Assembly: GCF_037975245.1 (NCBI RefSeq)
Contig: NC_092563.1
Location: forward strand, 5,829,501 to 5,893,500
Reading direction: 5' to 3'
From: Apostichopus japonicus
Lineage: Eukaryota; Echinodermata; Holothuroidea; Aspidochirotida; Stichopodidae
DNA: 64,000 nucleotides
Below the pieces are notes generated by a model, which saw nothing but the letters and a program-made list of their open reading frames with translations, ran no database searches and was not told the DNA's origin. Below are positions 33,601 to 45,800 of the stretch, piece by piece. The position numbers were made by a program, and so were the translations under genes. Each line of letters opens with the position of its first letter. Position 1 is the stretch's first letter.

Positions 33601-35428
33601 TCGGACTGATTTCCAGTCTATTTTGATTCAAAAACTAGCTGTTATGACAAGAACGGCCTATTTGTAACCTTCTTTTGACGATGACGACTAAATATGACTG
33701 ATGCTAATGATTAAAGCACAATACAAGAAGATAACAGGTTTTGACAGATTTAAACTTTGGCAATATTCCGTACACGGAATTTACTCAGACAGATGTTTCA
33801 AGTACATGATCATTAGATTAGTTCAGTATTTCCCGAGCATCAGAATGCTCGTTTTCAAACCCTATCGGTGTTTTGGTCGTGGATGAACACCAGCTGATAT
33901 AGTGTTCAGAGAGTTACAAGGTAAGATGTGTAAATAGCCACTTTGGTGAAGGTAACCGATTCATTATCACTGCAGTGCATTCATCGTGAATGAAGTTACT
34001 TCAGCATCATTGAAAGAACAGAGCCACACCCCAGTTCACAAACCAGGAGAAACTCAATCAGAGGCAGTCTCCGCGAAACTGGACTGCAAATCTGTAATTT
34101 TTTTGATTATGTCAAGAGAGTCTGGTTCCTGGTGAGAAATTTGAATCAGAAACCTAGCGGTCGTGGGGGAGGACATTACAAACCACTACACCCATGCATT
34201 CCGTCTAATTTGATTTCTTTTTCCAGAGTGCAAAAATAGATTGATAACAAAGTGGTCTTTAAGCTAGAGTGTGCAAAGGGCATTTTGCCGGGTGCCAGAT
34301 TATGTTAGACAGAATAATGGTCGGCTGTGGTCAAACCTATAAACCTTCCTCACTGCCACAGAGAGAGTGAATGTCAAGGACAGTGACTGCTTAAAACTGG
34401 AATTATGCTGATTTGCACAGTGGCCAGTATTTTCAAAATTTCCAGATCTTGTTTTAATAATTAATCATTCAATAAGTTAATTACTAGTTTACAATTTGAA
34501 GACTTAATCAATCAAACGAGTAAATACCTTACATTTAAATTGGAAATGTTTAACCAATTATCCTGCTTTCGGCTCCAAGATATTTAATACTTTATTCATG
34601 GCAAGTTTGTAGCAACTTGGATATAAAAGTCCTTATGTTCAAACTGTTCTTGTGAATATAATTTTGTTCAACAAATTTTTCCAGCAACTCCTCCACCCCT
34701 CCCTCCCTCACACACCACCTCCCATTTCTTTTGACTTTGTCTTATAAACAAACACACATTTACCAAAGAAACTCTCTGACATTTTTCATTCCTCACTGAA
34801 AAGTTATGAATTTCATAAAAGCAAGCCACAGCATATCTGAAATACGAAAGACTACTTACAACAACAAAAAAGCAAAGAAAAGTACAATTCTAATCAAAAC
34901 AATCATCTTTCTAATTTTTTCTTTCTAATTTGGCAATTAGGCAAAGGAATGTATTATGGGATACCCTATTGTGACAAAATGGGTCAAGAGATTTGGAAAG
35001 ATTTGGTTCAAAATAAAGTTTCTAGGATTTATAGTGGATTTGAGCAATACAAAATCTTGACTATGTACAAATTGTCTTGCTGACAAATAACTGAAGTGAA
35101 ATAAAGGGGTTGGGGGTGGGGCTGGGGGGGTGTGGGCAAAAGAGTTGCCATGAATGTGATGGACGCAAAAGTTTTATCTAGTACAGATCTAGTCTACGGT
35201 ACTTTAGCATTGTACTTGGATGCAATCGTCATGAATTTCTTTTATTTTCTACAAAAAAAAAAGGGAAGAAAACTTCAAGCAAAAAGTGAAACGTTATGAA
35301 AAGAGAAATGTTGACTAATTTACCGCATTACAAAAGCAACATGATATAAACTATATTTAAAATTTATGGTTCTAATTTGGTGAACTATCTACTTAATTCT
35401 TTAAAGCACATTGACTAATAGAAATACA
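30657..35428. other. no gene recognised; 3' flank of the downstream gene
   Basis: AT-rich, with A and T homopolymers, a C-run near 32137, a GAA-rich stretch near 33335-33365 and G-rich tracts near 35107-35135. The last few hundred bases before 35429 are likely the 3' untranslated region of the minus-strand gene. I could not choose a polyadenylation site. Confidence 0.35.
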
Positions 35429-36832
35429 TCATCTGGGACTCATTCTGGGGATACCCCTGCCTCTCGGCAAACGACTGCTTGACTTGGCTTGAGGCAACCT
35501 ACTGCCACCGGTCTTGGAAACCACTGGAATACCTCCTCTGGTGTTACCGTTGATGTTTTCTGTCGATCCGACCGGAGACGAGTTACCGTTGTCGTCCACA
35601 CTTTTTCCGTCCGACGATTCCGACAGCCCTCTCTCTCGACCCCTTTCTGTCGTTTTCTTCTGCGTTACGTTAGAATAACTACTTGGTGCTGTCAGCTTTG
35701 ACTGGGGGATGGCTCTCTGCGGCCGTTGGAGTTTGGAACCCTGGCTTACCCCCGCTGGCCTCGTTCCATCGAGCCCACCCTGAGTATCCCCATCGACGGG
35801 CACCGATGCAATCGCTGCTTTCTTGGGCGGAACGGCCGCGTCTTGATTTGCTGGGTATCTCTTCGTGGGTGCCGGCTGATACTGCAGACTTTTTTGGGGA
35901 GGATTATCCTCTCTTCTATGAAGCTGTTCGCTTGGTTTCCCGGGGCTTTTCAAACTACTCTGATACTCTGTCGTAGATACCTTTTCTGTTTTGCTCCACT
36001 GGGGCGAACGAAGGCTACCTTGAGGGGGCTTGGCTACTTTACTGACAGTGACAGAACTCTTCTCAGTCTTCACGGTCTGAGAAGAATACCTCAGACCGGT
36101 CCCTTTCAACTGTTGCAATCTGGATATCTTAGAAGAGCTTCCAGACTTGGATAATTTTGGAATGCCATTTTGGCTTCTGCTAATCCCGACATCACCCCCC
36201 TCCTGTCTCTTCAGACTACCGTCATCAACTTTGCCCGATCTCTCAAATCCTTTTTCCGCTTCTCGATCGTCTCTGACGATTGCGTTTTCGCCGTTATCCG
36301 AATTATCCACTTTGGATGCGTCTATCAAATATTCTGGTTCCCTCTCTTGACTTTCGGACCCGTTCTCTTGACTTTCCTCTGCTGCCCTCACCGGTCTGCT
36401 GCCTCTGATCACCCGGCTCTCTTTCTCCTCCTGTAACGGCACACATTTATTGTCCTCGTCTTCTATAATTTTCGGTGATCCTACCCGGTCAGTTACCTCA
36501 CGGCCCTTTGTTTTATCAGTGTTACCTCCATTTCCAGATGTGTGAGAGGATTGCTTAGACATCTCCTTTAATTTCTCCTTAGATATCTCGGCATTCCTAT
36601 CGATCAAGGGGACGGTTTTCACGAGATCTGGGCTGTGAGCGTCTTTGACTTTGACTTCCACGCTAGGTAATTCCGAATCTTCTGTCCCCTTCATGTCATC
36701 CCGTTTCTCGTCGTTCTCGACTGGCTCTTCTTCCGCAACTTTATTATTATCACCGGCTTCCTCCTCTTCTCCTGCAGGTTCTGACTGGTCCGATTCGGTC
36801 ACTTGGGAGGGCTGCGTCGTTGTACGACTCTC
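35429..36832 (-). CDS. terminal exon of a Ser/Lys/Pro-rich, SRLP-motif protein
   Basis: After the acceptor TCTCCATTTCCGCAG a single exon of 467 codons ends in TGA at 35429-35431. Its first part is acidic (GEEEEAGDNN and similar). The middle and C-terminal parts are Ser/Lys/Pro/Arg-rich and look disordered. Near the C-terminus lie two SRLP motifs (exon residues 444-447 and 453-456) and three GIPK/GIPV/GIPR motifs. SxIP/SxLP in a basic, Ser-rich context is the signal by which microtubule plus-end proteins bind EB1. I infer a microtubule- or cytoskeleton-associated protein. This is the 3' end of a gene whose upstream exons (54988 to 62537) are short and mostly phase 0. Candidates include CCSER-like or other plus-tip proteins, but I do not recognise the orthologue. 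An open frame extends 38 codons upstream past the acceptor; I treat that as intron. Confidence 0.85.
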   Translation of the reverse strand, partial: ESRTTTQPSQVTESDQSEPAGEEEEAGDNNKVAEEEPVENDEKRDDMKGTEDSELPSVEVKVKDAHSPDLVKTVPLIDRNAEISKEKLKEMSKQSSHTSGNGGNTDKTKGREVTDRVGSPKIIEDEDNKCVPLQEEKESRVIRGSRPVRAAEESQENGSESQEREPEYLIDASKVDNSDNGENAIVRDDREAEKGFERSGKVDDGSLKRQEGGDVGISRSQNGIPKLSKSGSSSKISRLQQLKGTGLRYSSQTVKTEKSSVTVSKVAKPPQGSLRSPQWSKTEKVSTTEYQSSLKSPGKPSEQLHRREDNPPQKSLQYQPAPTKRYPANQDAAVPPKKAAIASVPVDGDTQGGLDGTRPAGVSQGSKLQRPQRAIPQSKLTAPSSYSNVTQKKTTERGRERGLSESSDGKSVDDNGNSSPVGSTENINGNTRGGIPVVSKTGGSRLPQAKSSSRLPRGRGIPRMSPR

Positions 36833-39800
36833 CTGCGGAAATGGAGAGACGGAACAATATTTTAATATTTCATCGTGACAGATACAAAAGAACGACTGGG
36901 AAACGAGCAGAAAACAGCAATTCTTCCTCACTTCTGCCCCACCCACCCCTCTCCCCTCCTCTTTATTATATACTCCAAATTATAAATAAATATATATAAA
37001 TATGTACAAATATATATACAAATATTGATACGTTTGTTTGATTGGCGTCTATCTTGGCACAGAATGCTCTATGTCCGGTGGACAGAGCGAAGTATAGGTG
37101 AGAATTAGTTGAGACTAGTGGAACACTAGTGGTTGTTACTCAGAGTGTCACACGTTTGAGAGATAATCAGACAACTCCAAAATTATAAATAAATATATAT
37201 AAAAATATATATATTCGCTCAAACTAATATATGATCGCTCGAAGACGTGAAGCTCTGAGTAACAACTACTAGTGTCCCACCTGTCTCAACTAATTCTCAC
37301 CTATATATATAAATATATATATATGTAAACATATATATATGTAAATATATATATATATGTATATAAATATATATTTATATAATTAAAAATAGATATTATA
37401 CACTTAAAATTGGTATTTGTGGAAAGAAAACTTAAAAATGGAATTCCATTTTTTTTTTTACTGTGAGGGCCATTTCATTCAGGTGCTCAAAACAAAACAG
37501 TTTTGTGCTTTGTTGAAATATGATCAAAATGAAAAGTTTAAAATACAGAGAAGAGGGAAAAACCATGCTTCACAAATGTTGAAGGAGGAGATAATTGCAA
37601 ATTGATCATGTAATACAAAGCAGCATATTAATTTTCTGTTTATACGTATTCATTTTTCTGAAGTGTTTATGTGTTATGTTCTATCATTGCTGGACTGATA
37701 ACCTACTGATGAAGGTACTTTCAAATTCATCAAAAACCAAGGTTTTAAGAGATGATTTTTCCTTTCAAGCACTTCTTGTCTGGGCTAGTCCATGTTGTCA
37801 ACAATATCGTCAACAAAAACTGAAAATTCCATTTTTGTCTCCACAAGATTTAATTGTTAGTTTCTTTGCTTGAAAATGGGAAACTTATTAGATCGGAAAA
37901 TAGTATGCAGAATATTAAAAGTCTGATTGGCAATCATCATTGAGGTCCGAAGACCTTGAAAAACTTTGGTCAAATTCTGCAAAAGGCAATATGCTGCTTT
38001 AAGTATCATTCTGTGTGAGAAAAACACAACTTGTTGGCACAGTGAGAAGAATACAAAATGAAACCTGAATATAATACACCGAGGGATCGGGAATAAACCG
38101 AGGATGGATTTGCTCCGCTCTGGCCGAGCAACAGGATTGCATATCCCACTTGTCACATCTTTGAATCCTCGTTTGGGAAAAAATTTACTTCCGTGCACCC
38201 TCAAAATGAGATATTCTCAGCAACCAAAACACCTAAACAAGTGTTATACTGTCAACTTTGATTAAATTTAATAAGATTATTCGCATCTTCTTTAAAGACA
38301 GTAATGAGTCACATTACTTAAAGGCATAATAGAGTTGTATGATAGAGCAATGTATGATCTCCCGCCATGCAGATACATGAGCGCATATAGATGTATTGTT
38401 AGTCTGGATTAGTGTCGCCACAAGATCTTTCACACACAGAAAATGTCACCCTATTTTTGTTTTTCAAGACAACTTTATGCCAACATTTTTGCCTAGGTTT
38501 ACAGGACAACACTTTCATCTATGTGTTATAAGTAATGTCATTTTAGACCTAGTCTTAAACTGGATTAGATCAAATATCTCTTGGCTCAAGCTGTAAATGT
38601 CACCAATTGAGTTAACACCGATAACCAGCAATCTTTTGGCGTGACTACTTTAAAGAGACAGTCCAGACGAAAATTTAATTTAATAACAGGTTCTTACCAT
38701 CCCGGTGGCAATTTGCATGCTATTCTTACAATCTGTTTTTTTGAAATTTTAATCGTTGAAGTGAAACTGAAGCAAACAGGTGTGATGCCATAGTTGCATG
38801 CTGAGAGCAAACCATTTTTTTAAAAGCGCTGTTTTTTTTGGGTGTTTTTGTGTTTGACCTTGGAACGGAGAGGGTTCCAACGTTGCTTTAGATGATGGGA
38901 AGTTATCATTATCCTAATGACTATAATATATTCATACGTTAATGCATCCCAAGTGGAAGATGAAAATTAGATGTATCTTTGAAGGAAGGACATGAAAACA
39001 TCACATTTAACTGTTTGCTTGAAGATAGTCCACTTATGATACAAAATGTGAAAATTTCAGCTATCAATATCTCAGAAATGATACAATAAGAATTGAATGT
39101 AAATTTCACAAGGAAGCTTAGCATATGTTCCTTTTCCAAAACAACAAAAAATTCCTCTGTACCATGATATTAAGGTTATTATTATACAACTAAATGCAAC
39201 CAGCTAGTTTTACTAATTTAAATATATAATAAGTTTGACTAATTCTAATATTCAGAGAAGAGGCCAGTGTGGTATGTGGGCACAACTTTAAGAGGCCAGT
39301 GTGGTACGTGGGCACAACTTTAAGAGGCCAGTGTGGTACGTGGGCACAACTTTAAGAGGCCAGTGTGGTACGTGGGCACAACTTCAAGAGACCAGTGTGG
39401 TACGTGGGCACAACTTTAAGAGGCCAGTGTGGTATGTGGGCACAACTTTAAGAGGCCAGTGTGGTATGTGGGCACAACTTTAAGAGGCCAGTGTGGTACC
39501 TGGGCACAACTTTAAGAGGCCAGTGTGGTATGTGGGCACAACTTTAAGAGGCCAGTGTGGTACCTGGGCACAACTTTAAGAGGCCAGTGTGGTACCTGGG
39601 CACAACTTTAAGAGGCCAGTGTGGTACCTGGGCACAACTTTAAGAGGCCAGTGTGGTTATGGTACGTGGGCACAACTTTAGGAGGCCAGTGTGGTACCTG
39701 GGCACAGCTCTAAGAGGCCAGTGTGGTTACGGGTACGTGGGCACAACTTCAAGAGGCCAGTGTGGTACGTGGGCACAACTTTAAGAGGCCAGTGTGGTAC

Positions 39801-42800
39801 CTGGGCACAACTTTAAGAGGCCAGTGTGGTTATTGTAGGTGGGCACAACTTCAGCTTGACATGAGAACGTTGCTGACATATCTACCAGATGATTACTGTA
39901 GCTATATACCAACCTATAGGATCCCTCTCATGCAAAATGTAATTACATATTAATACTGGAATAAAATGGAAATTCAAGCTTCTATATATATGTGATGACA
40001 AACTTACCCTATATTCCAGCTTTTTATTTATCTTTTTTTTTCTTCTTTTTTGTATATATTTTTTTCCTTCCTTCCTTTTTTTTTTTTTATATATATATTT
40101 TTTTACTAAAAATATTCTATCAATAACATCCAATGTACATACACAAACAGAATGCAAAACATTCCAACAGCTCAGGAAGCATGAAACCAAAATTCTTAGT
40201 AAGTTTGGTAAACCAGACTTTCCATCTTATATTTAAGTGCATGTTACACCGTATATACATGCACACCTATCACTTCAGATCCAAGGAATTGCTGTAGGAC
40301 AATCACCGCACTGATATATTGTACAATAGGTAAATTATGAACAAACCATGGCACTGAAAAAACCCACTTCAAATCCATGCAATCATTTTAAATATAATCT
40401 ATTACCCAGACCGAGACCGCCTAAAGTAATTTAAAGTAACAACAATTTAGTTTTAGAGTGAAAACATGGCATATTTTGCAATAATAATGTGACATTTAAT
40501 AGAGACATAGTTTTGAGCAATAATGGCCTTAGCTGGCTCATCTGAGATGAAATCTTTTCCTGAGCTGGAAGTAACAAGTGTATACTGTTGTTTGAAATAT
40601 CAACAATCTAATATAATAAGCGACAACAGCTTAATTTCAAGTAAACAGCACAGTTTGAAATGCTATTGAAGTAAGAAAGCAGCGCATCTTGAAATGATAA
40701 TGGTGTCAAGAGAAATAATGTACAATTGTCACTTCAAAATTAAATTGATGTTTTTGCTAAGAATTAGCAGATTTTAAAGAGTGCATTAACAGTATACGAC
40801 ACTTTAGATTTTCGGAGCTTTCTTCTGAATTTTAACCATGAATTTTGGTCCTGTGCAGAATATTTCAAAATGTTCAATGTTTGAGCAGACTACTTAGAGC
40901 GTATACAGTACTTATAGCCATTGAATTTGTGTTGCCATGACGATTCCTTATGATAAGTGGTTGTCTGATGACATAACATATTACACTTGATGAAACCAGT
41001 TGAAGGAAACAAACATGCTAACTAGCTGAAAGTTCTTGAAAAACAATTTCATAAATAATATATCTGAAAAGAATAGGTCAATAAGATTTAATCCCTCATC
41101 CTGACCCCAAAATATCATAAATAAATGTGTTTTTGCAAAGTGTTTCAATTAAATACCTATGAATACACCAAAGATGGAGCGATTCAAACTTTAAGTCATC
41201 GCTAGTTCAAACCTCATCAGACCATGCAAACACTGTCCAAGGTTGCTCAATTCACTCAAAACTACTTCAAAACTACAAAAATAAATATCCCACCATGCAA
41301 TTTCAAACTGTTTTTATTACATACCATACTGTCGGCCGACAAATCTAAGCCTTAATGAAAGAAACAAGGTCACGAGGAGGGGTTAAATATGCAACATACT
41401 AGATAGACAAAAAAGAAATCTGTAATAAAAATAAATAATCATCATAAAAATAATAAATATTAATTTGTATAGCACTTTTATCCAGTTAAAAACTGCTCAG
41501 AAGTGCTGTGGGAAGAAAGTAAAAATTAAAAATCACAACAGTTATCAAAACATGAGTTTTACAAGCTGGGTTAAGTATTCACAAATAAGAGCGACTTGAG
41601 TCTCTTCAGAAAAGTTGACAAATCCTGGATTGTTTTTAAATGTAAGGGGGTGGGAGGGGGGGGGGCTATTCCAGAGCACCTGCTCTTGTAAAGCAGCGGT
41701 CTCCCACAGATGGAAATGCATACGTTAGTTACAAATAGCATGTACTGTGTGATCTAAGTACCCTACTTGGCCTGTGTTCCTGGAGGAGTTTACGAAGTAG
41801 ATTGGAGCTGAACCATTTTATTAAAACTTAAAGGAAAATACTAAGCTTAATAAAATACATTCTGAAGAGACAAATTGGACTGATGATGCACTTTATGGTT
41901 TTAAAATATACAGTATGCCTTTAATTAACTTTGTTTTGCGATTTTCTCTATGTATGTTTATTGCTGTATCATAGACCAATTGCAAAATCCAAATTCAAAC
42001 TTCTAACATAAACATGACAAAATTTCATTTCCATAACTATGTTTCCTTATCACTAAATAGGAAACAGAAAACTTCTATATTTTTTCAATGTGACATACTT
42101 TGTCTGTCAAATTTACAATCGTTTAATCTCAAAATGTTAGACTAAATTTTTGGAAACTCTCAATTTCTCAAAGTGGTATCAGAGAGTGTTTCGAGAAATT
42201 CTCTACAAAAAGCACCAAAAAAAGAGAAATTCTCATCTCAGCTTTCAAAAAATATGAATGGTGGCCCTGAAGTGTGTGTATGGATAGAAGCCATTAGGAA
42301 AGTCCATTTGGAGTTCATGTTTTTGTTACTAGTAAAACCCTAATGGGTTTAACTATATGTCTATTTACTACTAATTGGAGATATTGAAACCTTAAACAAA
42401 ATCAAATCTCCAAATTTCGGGCATTAAAAAAAATGATTGTATCCTTAATTAATTTTATTTTACTGTAAACAAATGGGGTTGTCGGTAGTATAGGAGAACT
42501 GAAGTCAAAGGAGAGTGGGGAAAGACAAAATTAGACAACATGGTTTATAAGAAGAGAAACATGCTACTGACAAATCAACTTGGGCCCACATAGTGAAATG
42601 TTGCAATTACTGATAACTTATTCGATACCAGCTTGATGATGGAGACATATACACTGTATCAAGTCACAGCAGCAAGTAGAGTAAAAATACTTGAACTTTA
42701 TATACATTATGTGAATACAATGTCACAGCAAATATAAACAAATGGGTTTTTTTTGTTCCCCATTTCAATATGCAGATCCAGGTTGCATAGCATGAAGTGA

Positions 42801-45800
42801 CTTCAGGTAGAACACTGTATTGCAGAGCTTATCGGATCCATTGTCACAGCAAATACAAACCTTACATCAAACAACAGATCAATATTCATGCACTTCCTTT
42901 CAATGTCAACCAAGCAATAAGACTTTAAAACAGACCATTATGCAAATAACCCCAAAAGCTGGGGTGGGAGGGGGGAGGGAGGTGTCAGTGTCAGGGTTAC
43001 GGGGAATGGGAAAGTAGAGGAGAGCGGAAGGAGAAAAGAAAATCTGAACTGCTTACTTTATATAACATGTTGTATGTCACTTTACTAACCTAATGCCCTA
43101 TGTTAGAATTCTAACAGTAATTTCATAGGACACCTACTGTTACAAGAACATTTACCAGTTGAAAAGTCTTAAATTTACTGGCAAAAACCTATCAATAAAT
43201 AACTTAGAATTGCAGGGAAAAGACCACTTCCTATAGCTCGATTGAAAATTGCTTAAACTATGCAATTGATTCATATATCCAGTCTCTCTAACACATTCCA
43301 AACACTGGTTTCTAAATATGTATTTCAGGTGATCCATTAAATAGTGCAATACTGCCCTCAGTTAACATCAGCTTAACACTGAACAAAGGGCTTTAATAGT
43401 TGATTTAAATAGTTGTGTTAGTGTTAGTAATACATATTTTTGATTTAACATGAAGCAATGCATCAGCATCATCACATGTAATCTTTATGCAGTACTAAAA
43501 CATCAACCAGACATAGCACTTGCGTTTTAGTAAATATTATACAGTGCAAAAATCCCAATGCCCGTTATAATCAGGGTTCACCCTTCATGTTACCTCATTC
43601 CATGCAGGAACCTCTCTGCTCTATAACTGCTGTGATGCAATCTTGCATATCCCTGCTGCTACCAGATATATGAAAGTTGACCTGTCTGGTCGTGAACCGA
43701 ATGAATCTTAAACCCCAATGAACTAAGAGAATATATATATATTATATTACAAAGGGATATAATCATAAAGCCCCACTAAAAAATATTAATACTTGCACAA
43801 AGCATAAACAGACATGCTGAAGATCAGAACTACATTCTCATTTAGGTCATTATCATCAGTTTTTAAAATGGTGTCATTCTCTAACACAGAGTTTTTTTCT
43901 TCATCTTCCTTGAATTCATGCTTTATTTATATATTATGTTAATGTTATTTATTTAATTAGCAAGCATGAGATGTACTCGACACGGTACTTGTATGTATTA
44001 AAAAGAATTAAAAAAAAGGTATAATGTCACAGGATTGTCAATTTATTAAACAGACACAAACGTGATTGTGACTCTATCTGTTCCTGGTGGCTGTTATATG
44101 GCTTGCAGCATTTAACGGCGCAAATGTTAATGGAATTACATGACTTTATTCCAATGGACAAAAACTAAATGAAAAAACAGAAGTCATCTATAAACATAGC
44201 CAGCCCTTGTGTGAATTAACAGTAAACTTTAGAATACTTGTAAACAAAACAAACAACCCCAAAATTATGTCAGGTTTTATACATGTGTAACACAGTGGAA
44301 ATTGAAATGTTTTCAGCTAACCTGAAGGTACACTCTGGTCAGAAAAAAAAATTCATGCAGACTTCATATGTATAGCAGTCTACCGAGGCGTACTAGTCTA
44401 GCAAGATGCAAGGAACGAAATGGAAATTACAAATGTTGCATTGTCAAAAGGAGTTCACAAGCAGGTTCATATACACAGCAGTCATCTGGTTCAAGTACAC
44501 ATATCTGATGTTAATAATTCAGTTAAAGAGAGTTAACACATGGTACAGTACAAGCCTACATACAGTGTAAGTGATGTTTTTGGATCGTGTGGACATAGTA
44601 TGGTACAAGCAGTGGCGGAGCGTCCATACAGTCAGAGGGGGCGGATGCCCCCCCCCCCCTGACGGACTCAAATGGACTGCTGGCGCCCTTTTCAGCTTTT
44701 TACCACTTTTTACTTATTTGCGATTATTGACTTTTTTATTGTGCTCTCAAATTCCTATTGACATTTTTCACATTTTGTTGGTGTAATTTTCTGACAAAAT
44801 GGCGATGACACCTATTTATTCTTCATTTATCTGTAGATTAGCAAGGCCCGGAAAGGGTCATTTCTGGCAATCTAGGGAGTATCTTTACTCAAAAAATTTC
44901 TGTACGCTAAGCGCCAACCTGTGGTGGCGCTCCACTTAGGTAGTGTCGAAAGCGCCCCTACAGACCATTCTTGCACCCCCCTGACCAATACCCCTAGCTC
45001 CGCCACTGGGTACAAGGGTGATGTTTTCGCATCGTGTGGACATAGTACGGTACAGGGGTGATGTTTTTGGATCCTCTGGATGTGATTCGTTACAGATATT
45101 TTTTGAGTTGTCCGGGTGCCGGGTGGCTCACTACTAAATTTAATGTCTGACAACCAACTCTTTCCTTGTGGCAGACAAGCACCTAATTCATGTACAACAA
45201 AAAGCATCACTGTTAGATCTTTATTTCTACACCACTCTTGTTGAACGGCTAAAATATACCAGTTCCACAATTTATTAAAAGAGAAAAGTCCAAGTTGTCC
45301 GAGATACAGCCTACACATTGTCTGGACAATGACTGTATCTTTGGAACAGTATCTACCTTACATTGTTATCAAAGAGGCAAAAACAAAATACCAATTTGGA
45401 TTACTATTAATCTTGTTTTTCTGGCATACTAAATAGTGACTATGTTTGCTAACATGTCGATTGTACTTGATGCAATCCCAATCAGGTAATTCATATGATA
45501 TTCTGTTCTCCAAATCCATTCCCTTCCCCCCTCCCTATCTCCAATCTTCCTCTTCCAAAACGTACGTACATACACTATACGGCATCCTGTATGGTCCAAG
45601 TTGTGACCGTTCCCATGTCATACAAGTATAACACACCAACCATGTTAGTCAATTATATCCACACCTTGTCAAAGCTCTGGCATGCATCACGCTTGATCCC
45701 TCATGAGACAAAACATTGAATATATACCTTGTGTTCTTGTAAAAAGATATACTCCTTAAACACTGTGTTAAAATGGCTGTGTGTAGAATAAAACAAAGAA

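Noticed and set aside
37857-38204. 115-codon minus-strand frame
   Set aside because: The tail is Phe/Ile-rich from AT-rich DNA and there are no splice sites; probably part of a dispersed repeat or chance.
43594-43655. Possible 62-bp minus-strand exon
   Set aside because: Splice sites are acceptable but the exon ends out of phase with every other exon of the gene.
44872-45318. 148-codon minus-strand frame
   Set aside because: Its second half runs into the hAT-type element and tandem repeat. The first half (with GKSWLSDIKFSS) looks protein-like but is unplaced; possibly a transposon remnant.
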